From contig NC_029521.1 of NCBI RefSeq assembly GCF_001577835.2, forward strand, positions 9,538,255-9,602,254: a DNA stretch of 64,000 nucleotides. The letters are read 5' to 3'. Position 1 is the first letter of the stretch; each line of letters opens with the position of its first letter. Origin of the DNA: Coturnix japonica (taxonomy: Eukaryota > Chordata > Aves > Galliformes > Phasianidae). The position numbers and the translations under genes are program-made. The notes beneath the pieces were generated by a model. That model was not told the origin of the DNA. It saw only the letters and a program-made list of their open reading frames with translations, and ran no database searches. This document shows, one piece after another, positions 10,591 to 25,500 of this stretch.

Positions 10591-13500
10591 AGCAGCACCA
10601 CCAGAATTGAAGGCAGAGATCTCTCCTCTGCAGAGCACACACTTGCTCCAATTCTCCTGGCTGTGCTGGGTACCTACTCTCATCACTACACCGAAGACCA
10701 CCAGATCCTTTCTGCACACTAGGCAGCCTAACCTGGGTCTTTTGATTTAAAAGCTGTGACAGCAAAAGAGTCCATCTCCTCTAACTCCCAAAGGAAAGCT
10801 GCAGACACAGTCAGGGTGCCAGAACAAATGCAGCACTCCTCAGACCAGAGGGGAAACTGGCAGCAGTGACTGCACAGGGGCAGATGTTGCTCTGCTTAAC
10901 AGCTTGCTGGGCTTAGGGTATTTTCAGGGTACATGGAGGGCTTCCAGGCCAAGATTTTGCTTTCACGTGGTGCTGCATCAAACGTCTTAAACTGAACTGC
11001 CACAATAACACAGCTGCTGCACTACTTTGCCCAGCAAGACAAAAGTAGCAACAGAGAACACCACCAGGTCTGCATGCAACCCACCAACACTGGTCTTTCA
11101 CTCAAGAAAAATACCGAGTGACAGGGGACATGGCCCCATAACTTAATGCCCTTATATTCTGGAGCCCCGTTGGGTCATGCCCTGTCTGTCCCAGCAGCGC
11201 TTGCCCCTGTACTGACAGACCCAGCTCTGGGTCTGGCACTTCAGCTCAGTGTCCTCCCAAGCTTTGTTCCACGGCACCTGCAGGGCTGCTCTCTCAGTCC
11301 ATGATCTCACAAGCTATTAAAGCAAGGTTCACCCCTTTCCTTGCTCAAAACGTGCTTACCTCTGGTCCAAACACAGCACAGGCCACCCTTTTACATCCCT
11401 AACCTCAAGTTACAATCCTTCAGTTCTAACACTGTGAGTTCAGATGGCTCTCTTCCTACTGCGAGCTTTTCAGAAGGATCCTGGAACATTTTGGCTGTAC
11501 GTTCACGTTCCTTTGCATTTCTATTTATTCACCACAGCCTTTGCATTTTCACGGAGGGAAATAAATAAACGACCAAGTAAATAATAAATAAAAGCCTGAA
11601 GGCAGCCAAGCCCTGGATCCGGAGATGCGCACAGCTGCCCCAGCTTCCTCAGTGCCAGCGCTGCGCCAGCTGCGACACTGGGCACACAGCCACCCTGCAG
11701 GGCAGGGGACGAGGAGGCAGCACGAAGGGGCTGCCAAGCTGGCATCTCCCTGCTGCGCCCAGCCTGACCGTGCTCACATGGGAGATGCTGGAGCAGAATT
11801 GTGGTCCGTGACTTGGACGTGCGAGGAGCTGGCACACCACCACCCTGGAAGTAATACGTACCGCTCCGCATGAAGTGCCTCATAAAGCAGCCCTGTTCCT
11901 TGGGACTCAGCGAGACAAGTACAAAGCCAAAGCGTCTCGCGCCTTCATGGGAGGCACAAATCATTCACATGCTTCCCCTGGGCTCTCTGCACCAAGCAAA
12001 CCAGGGAACCTTTTGTACAGATATTCTTCAAGACAGAAGTAATTTAAACTCCTCAATGTAACTCATCCTACAGGATCTATTTTCTGAGCAGTGTGGGAAG
12101 GCACCGGTCTGCACAACCATTTATTAGCACAAACAGGAGTGTATGTTTAACTCTGCGGAATGGGGAGAACAAAGGATTATTCAATAAAATTCTGATGAGT
12201 TCTGCCAAAAGCAAAATACCAGCTGGAGCCCAGAGTAGTGCAGGCAGCCTATCGGCAAACACTGCTGCCAGTGCACCTGCACACAGGCATCAGCTGCGGC
12301 CCCAGGGAGCTGCGGAACCAGGCCATCCTTACCTTGCAGTGCACCATTACCTGCAGGTCCTGCCCTCTGCTAAGCCAAGCCAGTGCCTGGCAAAGCCACA
12401 GCTGTGCAAGGAGGAGGCCCAGCATGATGGTTTGATACCATGCTCAACAATGCCCTTCGTTTAGATCCTGCTGCAGGAGCTAATGCAGCTGCTTCGCAAG
12501 AGGGCAACCTCACTGAGCAGCAGATAAATAATGTATATAAAAGAGGACGTGGTGCAGTTCTGCAAGGTCATGCTGGAGCACACTGGCGGCTGGCTGGGGC
12601 TGGGCTCCTCGGGTAAGAAGCCTGCAGCTATTTATGACTCATGTAATTAATTAATGCCAGCGGGCACTCTGCTGCAGGCACGTGGGAGACCAAAGGGAAA
12701 TACGAAGCGAGTAGGTTAGGAAATGTAGTGGAGGTGGGGGAGAAGGATGATATTTCTTGCAGGAACGCATGCTTTGAAGTAATTATCAACAGTCCAAACA
12801 GTCAGCAGCTCTTTGGGCTACATCGGTACAGAATCAATTAGGGGTTTTAAAAGCAGCTCGGCTCCAACTTCAGAGCCAAATAAAAAAAAAAAAAAGGTAT
12901 TTGAGGCAGGGCTGGGGCATTTCTAAGCACTGTGCACCATGAGACCCACAGCCTCATGGTACAACCCATGAGTGTTGCAGACAGTTGAGGGAGCAGCATA
13001 ATGCCTTCCAAACTGTGCATGTTTTCAGATGAGGAGCATTAAGGAAGAAGGGCAGCTGAAGTCTGAGGACAAGATCAGCAAAGGCAAAAAGGACTGATGG
13101 GCAAGGTGAAAAGCAGACACTCCCTGGAAGCTGAGTCCCTTCAGGCACTTGTGGCTGCTACCTGCCCTCTCTGGAGCCTGCTCAGGTGCTGGAAGCTGAA
13201 AAAGGGGCCAAATCCATCAGTGGCCTGCTCTGCCACACAGCCCTGCGGTCTCACAGCAAGCGCTCCGCACGTGGCAGTGCTGAGTCATGACACTGTGCTC
13301 ACACAGACCGCGAGAGATTAACCTAATTTTGTCCCTTTGTTTGTCCTCTGCACAGAGGAGATCAATCAGCTCCACTCTCTGTCTGCACATCCCTTGCAGC
13401 CAGCACCTAATGCACGGCACAGCAGAACTGCAAACACAAAACAGACCTCTTCTGTCCTGATGTCCCACAGTCCTTTCAAGCTGTCCATCTCACATCCCAC

Positions 13501-16500
13501 CTGCATCCTTGCTCATGTCTCTTTGCTGCCAATCTGTGGTCAGAACACCTATCATTTCATGATGTGAATACATGTATTCATGCATTCTCCTGCCTCCTTC
13601 TTATCATAACAAATCAGCTCACACAATGAGGATTTAAAATGGCTTACAACCCAGCACTGTTTTCCTTCTCTGGGCTCGTCTTTTCTTCCTGGACACTCAA
13701 CACCACACATCAGCCCAGCATTGCCATCTCTGCAGCCTGTGGTATCTTGCTTCCTGTCCTCCGTCAATACCAAAGCCAACTTGACCCCCAATATCCACCG
13801 ATTTGCTAGAGCAGAACCATGCAAACCAGCAGCAGAGATTTAACAAACCAAAAGAGCGTGTGAAATGGCAGTTTTAGCGGCATAAAAACAAGCATGAGTG
13901 AGTGAAACAAGAGCAACAAAGTCTGCTTTTCTGGTGGGCTGCAAACCAACATGAGCCTAAGTCTCCAGGGTAAAACACGAGCAAAGCGAACAACAACAGC
14001 AACACCCACTTAGCATTCGTGTGATGTACTCCTGATCTGAGCTCACCAGCTTTGAGAACGCTTCTGTTAAATACCGTAGTGCTCTCAATTAGAAGTGATC
14101 TAGATTGTTTATTTTCTAAACAGATCCCCCTCTCCGGGAGATCCCATAAGCCAAAGGCAAAAGTAGTTTTAAAGAAGTGCTTCAACCTCTTCTGGCTATC
14201 TAATATCAGCAACTGGCTCCATTTCTCTAATTGTTTTATACTGACCTTGAGGATGTTTCGCCCATTAAATGACTCCCGCTCCTTGAAGGATGATTTACCA
14301 GTCACTGTGCTGCTTCGCTCTTCAGCTGGAAAGACAAAAGCCACCACCAGAATGAGCTTCAGATGGGAGAACTGTGTGTGCTGTACTTCATACCCCACTC
14401 CTCCCCTCCCCAAAGTCAGCTGCCAGCTAATAAACCATCCTTGCACAGCTCTTCATGCAAAAACACCACCACTTTGATCTTAAAGATAACCGTGCTGATT
14501 ATGGGATCAGTGCTTCCACCAGGATCACCTACAACACCTGGAGGAAAGACCCTGCACACAGCTGTTGTTGGGGTGATTCTGGAGGGCACCTGCACTGTCT
14601 GCTGTGGGGAGCATCCCCACATACCATCAACGTGTGTGCATGTGAGGCAGGGAAGCAGCCACCCACTAAGACATGGAGAACAGCAATCTGAGCTTACAGT
14701 GACTGCCAAATGTCTCCATCTCAGATCCATCTCCCCAGAGGATGTCTGGAGTTTATATAATCCCAAAGCACACGATCTGTTCTTTCCAAGGGACCTTTGC
14801 CACACTCACTGAATACATTAAATATTTCTTCTACATCTCCAGCATTAACTATGAGGCCCCGCTCACAACCAACAATACTATTCAGATCCCGTATCAAATA
14901 TAAAGTGATTTCTATGGCCGCCTGGGTAAAGCTCTCCTCATTGTCTCTGAATGCCTCACATGCCTGATAGGGCAGTTCAGCACACAGACTGGATGCTACT
15001 GCCAGCATCCCCCTTCTCCCCCTCCCCAAAGGGCAACTTCAGGTTTAATGTCCTTGCAGCGACTCAGAGGCTGGTCCAGATCCTTCTGAGTGCTGCTGGC
15101 CAAGAATGGGTCTGAAGTTGTAAGGAAGAACCTTAGAAAGGACCCAGAAAATACCCAAAGCATGCCTGCCTCCTCCAGCTCTGCTGGCTGCTCTTTCAGT
15201 TTTTCTTGTGTTTTATTTAGCAACAACCCCCATACAATCTTCAAGGCATTAAAATAAGATTAAGATGAAAATAAGCATGAAAATTATTTAAAAATAAAAC
15301 CAACAACCCAACACAAAAAGTGTAAAAGTCAACAGTTACTGACCAAAACACCTCCTGTTCAGTGCTACTGTGTTCAATGGATGTGAGGGAATGGCTTCTA
15401 ATTGAAAGAGGGGAGATTTAGATTGGATATAAGGAAAAAGTGTTTTATGATAAAGGTGGTGAGGCACCGGAACAGGCTGCCCAGAGAGGCGGTGCCCCTA
15501 CAGACATGCAGGATCAGGCTGGATGAGGCTTAGAGCTCCCGATGGAGCTGTGGGTACTGCTGTTCACTGCAGGCCAGTTGGGCCAAATGGTCTTTCAGGG
15601 TCCCTTCCAACTCTTAATGATTCGATGCATTTACCAGTAAAGAACAAGAATACTCACCACCACTTGGGTCTTTCCTGAAGAGCGTGTTCATGACAGTAGC
15701 GTGCAGTTTCACCCTATCCCATTCCCTAAGCATCAGACCAGAGGCCACGAACCTTTCCACCAGCTGATCAGCAATCACCTGCAGCCTGGGAAGGCAAAAG
15801 GAGAAAGAACAAAGCAAAGTAAGCCAATGAGAAATTCCTGCACTGTCAGTGTTTCACTCTTCTGCCAGGAAGGGCAGCATGTGTGAAATGAGGTCTCTGC
15901 ATTCACTCGGAAAAGAGAGCATGAGAAGTTAACGGAGCTATCAGAATTCGGTTATCTTGTAAAAAGTTCTGTCTGTTTCACAAAGCTCCCTCTGTTCTTC
16001 CTCCATTTGCAAGGCTTGTGCTGCACACAATCCACAAAGCAGGGAGGATTTAGCATAGCAAAGAGTTTGCTGCCAATGCCCAAACCTACGGTCCCCGGGG
16101 TGTTCAGGCACTTCCTCCCCCATGGGACCTGCTTGGCGCAGGGCCCACAGCTCCGCAGAGCAGCAGGCTGCAGCTGGGAGAGGCAGAGGCTGCCCCCAGG
16201 GCTTGAGGTGGCCACGCTCTGGCTGCCAACTCCTCTGCCCACCCCATCGTGTCTCACCCCCGGTGGGCAGCCGGCAGCCACGCGGCAATTTCTAGACTCT
16301 CCAGCTTCCGACTGTCATGGTTTTCTGCTATTTTCTGGCTTTACATCAGTGATTTTTAAAATTAGCAATGACAAAGATTAAATGAATATCATTACGGACA
16401 ATACTAAAACAAATTAACAGAGAATAGCTCAAGTGAAAATGGGGCTTTATTGCATTATAAAGTTAATCAAGGAAATAAAGCAAATTAGAATGAATTATAA

Positions 16501-19500
16501 TGGAAATTATTTGCCGTGCGGGAGGCATCAGAGCATGATCTCTCTCTCAGTCTGAGCCATTCTATGTGCAGAAGGGCTTGCCAGCCCCTAATGCTGTCTG
16601 CAGTTATGCAAGCTAAGTCGGGTAAATCAAATCTCCTGCTTTATGGCTTAAGCTGATCAAGATCATCCAAAGATCAGGAAGGAACTCCACCCCCAGCCAC
16701 TCCAGGAGCCACACAGAGCCAGCAGGACATCTTGCAGGAGGCAGGAAGGCACACACCTCTCACAGGCTGCAGCAGCCTGAGCCAGCACAGCACAGCGTGG
16801 CACAGCACATGGCTGCTACGCTCCTCCAGCGTTGGCCTTGCAGTTGAGAAACTGCTCCCAACCTGCTTTGCTCATGTCCCTGAGCAAAAAGCGGCAGGTT
16901 TCAGCAGGCAAGAGAGACAAGTGCCAATTCATTCTGCTGGGAGAGATGAATCAATTCACAGGTGAGGGCAAAGCCTGCCTGGCTGAGGAGAAAATGGTAC
17001 AATCACGTGGCCCTCTCTGAACCTATTCCTAAGCAAAAGCAACAAACAGCGTTGCAGAACAGAAGCCTGGCAGCCTCCAGTTGCCATGCAAATCACAAGG
17101 TCCAGGCTATGCCAAAATCTCAGCTAGGGACCTCTGTGAAGGACAGAGGAGGCACCACCTCAGCAGCAAGCCCCTTTCTTGGGAAACATGCCTCCAGTTG
17201 CAATGGCAGGTAGATTGGAAGGTCTCATTTCTCTCCCCAGCCAGAGGCAGCTCTGCCAGCCTATTGGCATTTGGTTCCAGCACTATGGCTAAGAGGCTCC
17301 TCAGCAGAACGGGCAGGGCTAGCACCTGAGGCAAGTCACAAGGTCAGTCCTCAGCAATCCAAGCAGTTCCCAAACACAGGCAGACACTCTTGTCCCATAT
17401 TACATGCCGCCCCACATAGGTTCTACAGGATTCCTCTTTGGTTGCAGACATACACAGAAGTGGAAGCAGACTTGCAAGCACCACACCTAAGGGGTGATCC
17501 AGTGACTCAGAAGAAAAGGGGTCCATAGCTCAGCTTAGTGAGCTGATACATAGTGATTTCTACAACCCCGACTGAAGCGCACTTGGGTCATCCCACCCAC
17601 ATCTGCCTCTGCCTCATCTTTCTGAGTGCTTGTCCCTCACTTCCTCCCCTCCGTTGAAATAGACTGCCCTGGTTCTCTGCCCTCCCCCTCTGCTTTATCT
17701 CACCTCTGTCAGTGCAGGACAGACTTCAAAGTGGAAGAGCTAAGAATGGGAAAAGATTTGGGCTCCTATCACCTCTGAGCAATTGTTACACTTTCATTTC
17801 CCCACCCATTTTCTTATCTCACATCCGATCTCTTACTTCAACAGAGCAACTAAAGTGTGCTTTTCCCCAGGGCATCAAGCATAGGGCCCCTGGGGAAAGG
17901 AGATGCTAGAACACATCCCTTCCTCCTTGATCAGGTTCCTACTGGCACCTTCCTCCCTCAGCTGCTCTGTTCACCCCCTGCTAGCTCCTGCTGTCCTTCA
18001 GCAAGGGCAGCACTGCTGGAAAAAGATCAAGCTAAAAAAGAGAAGGCCAACACTCAAAAAGAGAAGGCTAATGCTTTCCTGGCTGCTCCCCTGCCTCCTT
18101 CCCACCCATCTCACATGAACAGTTCAGGAAGATGATGGCTCTTGTACTTCCCCAGTCTTTGAAAAAGCACTTAGAGATTATGCTGCTGTTGGTGATGCTC
18201 TTGTCAAAAATGAGATGGGGGAAGGCTGTCCAGCCACCACTGCATCCTGGACAGGGCTGTGGCAGAGCCTTCAGCTGAAGCAACGTCAGAGCAGCAAATG
18301 GCACAAACGCACCAACCTGGCTTTGACATTTCAGACCAGAGGTCAGAAGACAGGTGTTTCACACCCAGTGTGAGGCTACTCAAAGACACAAGAAACAAAC
18401 TGCTGTGCCCACGTTGCACTTTTCTAAGGACTTCCTGGTGCAACTGGCTTTTAAGAATAACGAAATGCTGCAGAGTAAATCAGGCTGCTCAGATTCACCT
18501 GGTCTGTCCATTGGAAAACAAGCAGTAGAGGCCAAGTTGTCCTGTGTTTTAAGTTACCTGGGGAGCACCTCCTTGCCTATCTCATCACTGCCTGAGCCAC
18601 GACGCCATTACTCACTGTGACAGACTGCTACAGAAACAAATGACATCTTTCACCGTGCCACCACTGGCTGATTCAAAGAGCAAACACATCACTGCCTTAA
18701 CTGGTTTAAGAAGTGAGAATGACTTAATCTTCCTGACTGCTGGCCCAAGGATCGTGAGCAGCACCTGCTGACTTTGGACTGCCAAGGGTTCTCCTGCTGC
18801 TGCTCAGTGCTGTCTGCACGCTGGGGGCTGAGGGAAAGGGGTAAGAGGAACTCACTTGTCCGAGCCATCCTTCATGTGGACTTTGGCATAAAGGACATCC
18901 ATCATGGCAGGGTCATCGTTCATGTACTCCACCCCGGCCACCTCCACACTCAGGGGTTTGCCTCCTGTAATTTGGCTAAAATGGAAGAAAAAAGCCAAAC
19001 GTCACACCTGCTTTAGCAATGCAATGTGTAGCATCCCTCCCACATAAGTTCTAAAGCTCAAAAAGCTACAGCTGCTATTGTCTCATCATATCAAAAAATA
19101 CCATAAAAACACTGAAATCTGAATTCATACATCCACTGTTTCAGACATACAGTAAGTCAACTTGTCCGTAATCACAGGCCATCTCAAAGCAGAAATCTCT
19201 ATTTGCTTCTTGCAAAAGCTATCGGCAGTCAAATGTTGTAACTCCTCATTCCAGAGGAGCTGCTGCTTTCCCCACAAAGAGAGCGATAGTGACACAAAGC
19301 CTCCAGTTCATTGATTTTCATTGGCAAAAGCACTTGATGCAGAATTCAGTTTTAAGAACATTTCAACATCCGCTTACCAACACTGGAAGTAAATAAAACT
19401 GCTTTAAAAACCATCACCAGCTACTCTGGCAGGAACATGAAACCTAAAATGCGTGCAGGATATAATATGGACTCCCACACCGAGCAGCACACCATGAGCC

Positions 19501-22500
19501 TATCTGCTCCCAAACACACCACCTTCTTGTTCTCTAACAGCACATCACAGGAGCCCCGTGCTGCAGCAAGAGCTCTGCTTCATTCAGTGCTGAGGTCTTG
19601 TGGGCAGTGCAGGGCAGGCAGAAGTAATGACCACAAGTTAAGCGGGAGCGTGACTTTGCTTTAACCTTGCATGCTTTTGTGCAGCCTGCTCAAGAGGTTC
19701 CCATTAACAATTTCCAGGTGGAACAGGGGAGCGTGATTTCCTCTCCCAGGATGATTACTGGGAGGAAAACAGCACAAGACTACAAACACTTGAGGCCACG
19801 TAACCAAAAACTGTACAAAACGGGCACACCGGCTCTCAAACAGTATTGCCTGAATTTACTAAAAGTAAATGAATGCTAACAAAGGATCATATGGGTGGAA
19901 GGGAGCCTGAATTGATTTTAAATGTCTGTTTATTTGGCTATGGCAGGGGAAGTAACTTGTCAACACATTCAAGTGTTGACACTTCCTCCAAAGGAAGTGG
20001 AGAGTCAAGATTTTCTCTGTCTCAGTTCAGCTCACTCCTGAGAAGGGCCGCACTCTTCAACTACCGTGGGCAGCCCCTTCCACTGGAAATATGCCTGTGT
20101 TTCTAGTCAGTAGCTGAAACAAAGGGAGCCTTCCTCTTAGAGTAGGTAAGAATTTTGGCCATGCATTGATTCCCAAAGGTGTCCTAAAGCAAGCACAGCG
20201 TGGCTACCTCTCCACACACCAAGGTACAATATAAGGAAATACAAATAAGGAATCCATGCCCTCTGTGCAAAGGCATTCCAAAAATAAATAAATACGTACA
20301 GCAGCCCCTCAGGCCACCTCCAATTTCTAGGCCATACAGAGATAAGCTGATTACAGTGTCATTCAATCACATTTACAGTTCAAGCTGTAATATCTGCAGT
20401 TCCGTGTTAACAGGCAGTGAGAAAACCCAGGTCTTGGAGCATTGCTGAACTGTTCAGAGTGATGACTCACATGGCTCATGCTGCCTTCTCTGCACACTCT
20501 CTGCACAAAGAAATGCATGTCAAGGACACCTCAGCATCTGCTCTGAGGCAGGAGGGAGCAGTGTGCTGGAGCCCACTGCAGGCAACGTGGGAAGGTGCTG
20601 GAGCTCATCCCTCCCTGTGCAGCAGGCAGGGGACATCAGAGAGGAATTGCTCACACACGAATAATGGGACTGTTGAGAGAAATGTCTGGAGCAGGTCTGT
20701 AGGGAATGCTGAGGGGCTGAGCTGAAGAGTACTGCTGTGCTCTTTTGGTTGTGATTTCTTGGTGATTTCTGCTGCTCCTACTTAAAACATTCAGTCTCCT
20801 AAATTTCTGGAGTTTAGATATATGGTCAGGCTGCTCTCCTCACCTTTCCTCATCAAAGACAGCTTGCTTCTTTCTCCCTCCCCTCCCCCCCCACGCCTGC
20901 CCTTGATGTTGGCATCCCTTTGCAACACTTACTCCACAAAGTCCTCTTTGCACTCCTGCAGGAGGTCACACGCCCTCTGGATCTCCTGTTCGTTCAGCAG
21001 CACCAGTGTCCCCAGAGTCAGGTGGAGCTTTGCAGGGTTCTGGAACAGGCTGCTGCTGACTCCATGATCCTACAAATCAATCAAATACAACATCTCATCT
21101 CAGGCACATACACACCTCTATCAGAGGGATCCACATAACAGGGAACAAGCAGCAAGCCACCAGCATCAAGCTTCTCATCTCTGCATTGCTAGGAAAGTTG
21201 TTAGAATCCCTAAGTTGAAACAAGAGGGAAAGACTTCGGGAGTGGAGCAGAGCCCAGCACCACACTTGCCTTTGCAGTGAGGTCCATAGGCAGATCTGGG
21301 CTTTTTAGGGGAGGCTCCAGCTCAGAGACCTCCAGAGCTGTCAGAGCAGCGACTGCCACCAGCCATGGACTCAGCACAAGTCAGTGCAGAGTTAGAACTT
21401 GAGCGAAGCATGTTCTCTGGGCAATAAAGCTGAAGCCAGCTGCAGTGGCAAGCTCTAAATAGCCTCTAAATCCTGTCTAAACACAGGTTGCACCTCACAA
21501 CACAAGCACAGCCCATACCAGCTCTGGTAATTACATTTTTCTCATTCCCAGGTGCCCTATAGTTTGCTGAGATGAATCAAGTTTAAATTCCCTGTAGAAG
21601 AAAAGCTACGTGTTGTTGCTGAGGAAGAACTGTTCCCAGGTAGAGCAGAGCTTATGCTCAGCTTTAAGGAACACGCTCTTCTGTTCTTGGAAATTCATAA
21701 AAATACCTTGAGGATGGTTAACACAGCCATATTAAAACAATTATTTCCACTTAGTGGCCACTTCCCACCAGCACATTGGTGAACCTCTACTTTAAGCTCC
21801 AGAAGAACCCAACATCACTCACTACAACACTGAAGCATTTATATGTCCAAAAATAAAAGCCCATTGACTGCAAATGACAGCTTTGAAGTTTCTAACTGAG
21901 CTTCAGAGTTTGAAATAAAACCCCTCTGACATTTAAACACTGCATCCCTCAGCTGGTGTAATGCTTCACATCTCATTGGGCATTGTTCACGCTGTGGCAG
22001 CACCCATATCCTTGCTGACAGCAGCACTTACAGGCTGGGCTAGATGAGGAAAACTCAGCGTCCCCAGCTGACAGAGCACGTAGTACCTGCCTTCACCTTG
22101 CTAATTGCTTTATTGCTGGCTGAGACCCCAAATCCTGCAAGTGGCAAAAGATGCTGCACGCCTCAGCACCAGGCAGCAGCCTGCAACGAGCACAGATGAA
22201 TTATGTTAAGCACGCCTTGAGCATAGGACAGGAAAGGTGGATGCCTCCATCTCTGCTGCCTTCCCAGAGAGAGAGGGCAGCTAAAGCCTTTTTGCTCCCT
22301 TTTACACACTGCTATGTTAATACGCAGGATTAGACACAATTCCTCTCCATCAGTCTCTCTCTTTTAATGGTACCTGTAGCCATTTTGGCCCATCACAAAA
22401 CAACTGCTCGGTAACAGCAACTGGGAGAAAGTCCGAGTTACTCTCGCCATAGACAACCAGCTGACATCACTCACACAGTGCAGGCAAGTGACGAAGACTG

Positions 22501-25500
22501 CACAGTAAAGTAGTTCACAGGTCAGAAAGTAAAACCCCTACCCTTGTTTTCTGGGACAGGGACTGACCTGCCCCAGCACAGTTTGTGATGTAAACATCGA
22601 CCTGCCCCAAAAGCAGCCTTTCCCAGCACCTGAGTGGGGGCTGACAGCTGACAAAATGCAGGCATGGCACCTCCACACACTGTGCTGCCGCTGCTGGGAC
22701 AGCCAACAGGGAAGAGCAGGATAGAGCAAACAGGTCAAGACCCACATAAGCCTCCTGGTTTACCCCTGGCGCTTCAGACAGCTCCCAGAATTCCCATATA
22801 CAGCCCTCACAGCTCTTTCAGGGGCCAGGAGATCCCACCTCCCCCATGTGTGAGCGGGATGCTGTATCTGAAGAAGCTCTCTCTGGAGCAACCAACATTC
22901 CTCTGCAGGTGTCTCAGCAGCCCTTCCAGGTTGGGTGCAGCTCAGGAAATGCAAAAGTGCTTGAAACCACTTATTCCAGTCCCAGATTATGCTGTGCATA
23001 AATGCTACGTCCAGCTGGATGGGTGATTGGACGGGATGATCTTAGAGGTCTCTCCCAATCTTGGTGATTCCGTGATTCCAAGGCACACTCCCCGAGTGCC
23101 TTGTGGTGACAAGCTCCTCCAGCACCAGTTTCCTTCCCTGGGTTGTGGAAGGTGAGCACTTTTTATAGCACGTGCACAGCAATGAGCAGAATGGAAAGCA
23201 CAGCACCAGAGTGGTGAGGACAAGCAGCAGGAAATCCCCTGTATTTGACAGGGGAATATGAAAGCTGTGTGTTTGTATCTGCCAGCAAATCCCTACAAAC
23301 ACATAAAACAGACCCTACTGTGTCTCTCAAAAATTCACCACTCAAACCACCTAAGGATGCACTGAGAGGTAAGAAGAGCATTCCCTGTATGCATCATCTG
23401 TGTGAGATTGCCCATTTTAGCTCACGCCACTCTCAGACACTGACTTGTCATGGTCACAAAACACAACTCATTTCCATGCATGTACCTTTAAAAATTCCTT
23501 AGTTTTTTTGTTTTTTTTTTTTCCTTATTATTAGATCCCCCTCTCACTGCTTAGACCTCTACCTTTGCTCTCCTCCCTTGGATGGAACATGAAAGTGAGT
23601 TTTATTAGGAGCCTTCACCTCTTTGCGAAGTCTGAGCACATTGTTCCTATAAATCTAAGAGACTTTAGCATGGAAACTAAAGAGCAAAGCAGAGCCTCTG
23701 CGTGACAAGGCAAAGGATCACACTGCTTAGCTCTTCCTCCCTGGCTGCATCCTTTCTGCTGTCTTATGAGCTCCCAATATTTGCAGACAGCTTTCTGTTT
23801 TTCCCCTAATAGCAGGATACTGCATGCCAGCTCCATGCCCTCTCCCACCCCAACCCACAAACAAAGGAGCGAGCCAGAAAAACAGCATTTCCTGAACTGA
23901 CTGAAGAACTGCAGGCTGAAAAACCCCTCCCATTTTCTGTCCCTTCCACTGTGAGATGTGATACCTCATTAACAACGTTTGATATTTACAGGTTGGCATT
24001 TATTACAGAAATCCCATTTCTCTTCCATGCTACATCTGCAGCCTGTTAAGACTGAAAATGCTGCATTTGCACAGCTCTGAAAGCCCAACCATGATTTTTC
24101 ATAGCAATTTCACTGCTGAACCTAAACCTCTTCCCTTACTCACCTGTAACAAATGCTTCAATCCTCCTCACTCCAACACCAACACGGCTGTGCTAGGAGA
24201 CTCCCAAGGTCACCCAGACAGCCTGAGTTCCCACTGCACCACACCACTGAGGTCCCAGGCCAGGTGAGCCACCTCGTTATCTCTACACTAAATCAGCCTC
24301 AAAACAGTCTCCCCTCAGCTCTACTTCACCAGCTGGCTGCCCTGCCAATTCCATAGCACAAATGACACCCAAAGTGCTCTGTACCTCAACACAAGGTTTG
24401 TCTCACAGAAAGTCTTGAGGACAAAAAAATCGAGTTAGAAAGCATATACCCACCAACATAATCCTATGCTGTAAAATATAAATGAATGGTTGTCATGCCA
24501 ACTGCTTCAGAGAGAAAAGTCCCGCACAAATGCTCAACAGCCAGAAGAAACCCTCACATGCACACCCCACGGGCTTCCCCTTCCTTGCCACTATTAGTGA
24601 GGTTCATCCAAGACCGGAGTCTACCTAACGCTGCAATGCTTTGCACCAGCAAATTGCAACAGGAAGAGAAGCTCGACACTCGTGTCCCTGAAATCTATTC
24701 AGACATCTCTAAGTATCCTGAGAAATCCCGTCGCTTTGGACAAATCTATAAGCTCTCTTATTGCTCTGTGAGGCACAGTTTTGAATTACTGTTTTTCATT
24801 ACTGATGTGCTTTCTAGCAGACCCCGCTGTGAGATAAAGTGGTATTAGAGTGGCATTACCGGCTGCAGAGTGATTGAGAGACATAGAGGGCTGCAATATA
24901 CTCCTGAACTAACAGGCAGCAATATATCTAGGAGTCTTTTTGCTAATACCAGGAGAAGGAAGTGAAGAAAAATAAAGCACTGTGTATTCCTTGGCTATCC
25001 ATATGCAAACCTCCAAATACCTGCCTCTGACTGATTTGTATATTTCAAGCCTCCTGGGGCACTGAGCAGAGCCAGCACAACCCTGCACTCCCAGATCAGG
25101 GCACCCTGCACCCACACTGCGTGGAGAGCCCTATTGCAGGGCAGCCCCAGCTGCCACTGCCTGGGGAGATTCCCAAAGGTGCCCAGATGACTCAGCAGCA
25201 GCAAAATGCAGAGAGGATGTCTTGAGTGCTGCTGCTGGAATGAGGAGGAGTCACATCTGGGTGCTGGTTCTGAGCAAAGCTCCAGACAGTGGTTCCAGCC
25301 TGCAGGTTCCCTAACCACTGAGCAGGGTTTTGATGATGCTGTGCTGTCCAGACACAGCAGGAAGAGGCTGCAGAAGAAACAGAAGGTCAAAGAGGACAAG
25401 GTCAGTTTCATCTCAAGCAAATGGTCTCAGCACTTCTCTGACCAAACCTGAGCTTCTGCAGCCATGGAGGACATGCAGGCACAGGAAGGTTTGCAGATGT

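Larger units (their letters stand above)
5541..14245 (-). other. ASCC1 last intron (8.7 kb), no gene seen
   Basis: Intron between the exons at 14246 and 5540. It holds only short chance frames, a (TC)n run near 10558-10587, a poly-A run near 12882, and AT-rich patches with homeodomain-like ATTA cores (6201-6240, 8805-8850, 12515-12660). I found no RNA gene, no CR1 copy and no splice-bounded frame. Confidence 0.6.

Noticed and set aside
18856-18964. Shorter form of ASCC1 exon 6 using the AG 11 bases further in
   Set aside because: It would shift the frame; the outer acceptor at 18975 restores DQITGGKPL, matching human DISGGKPL.
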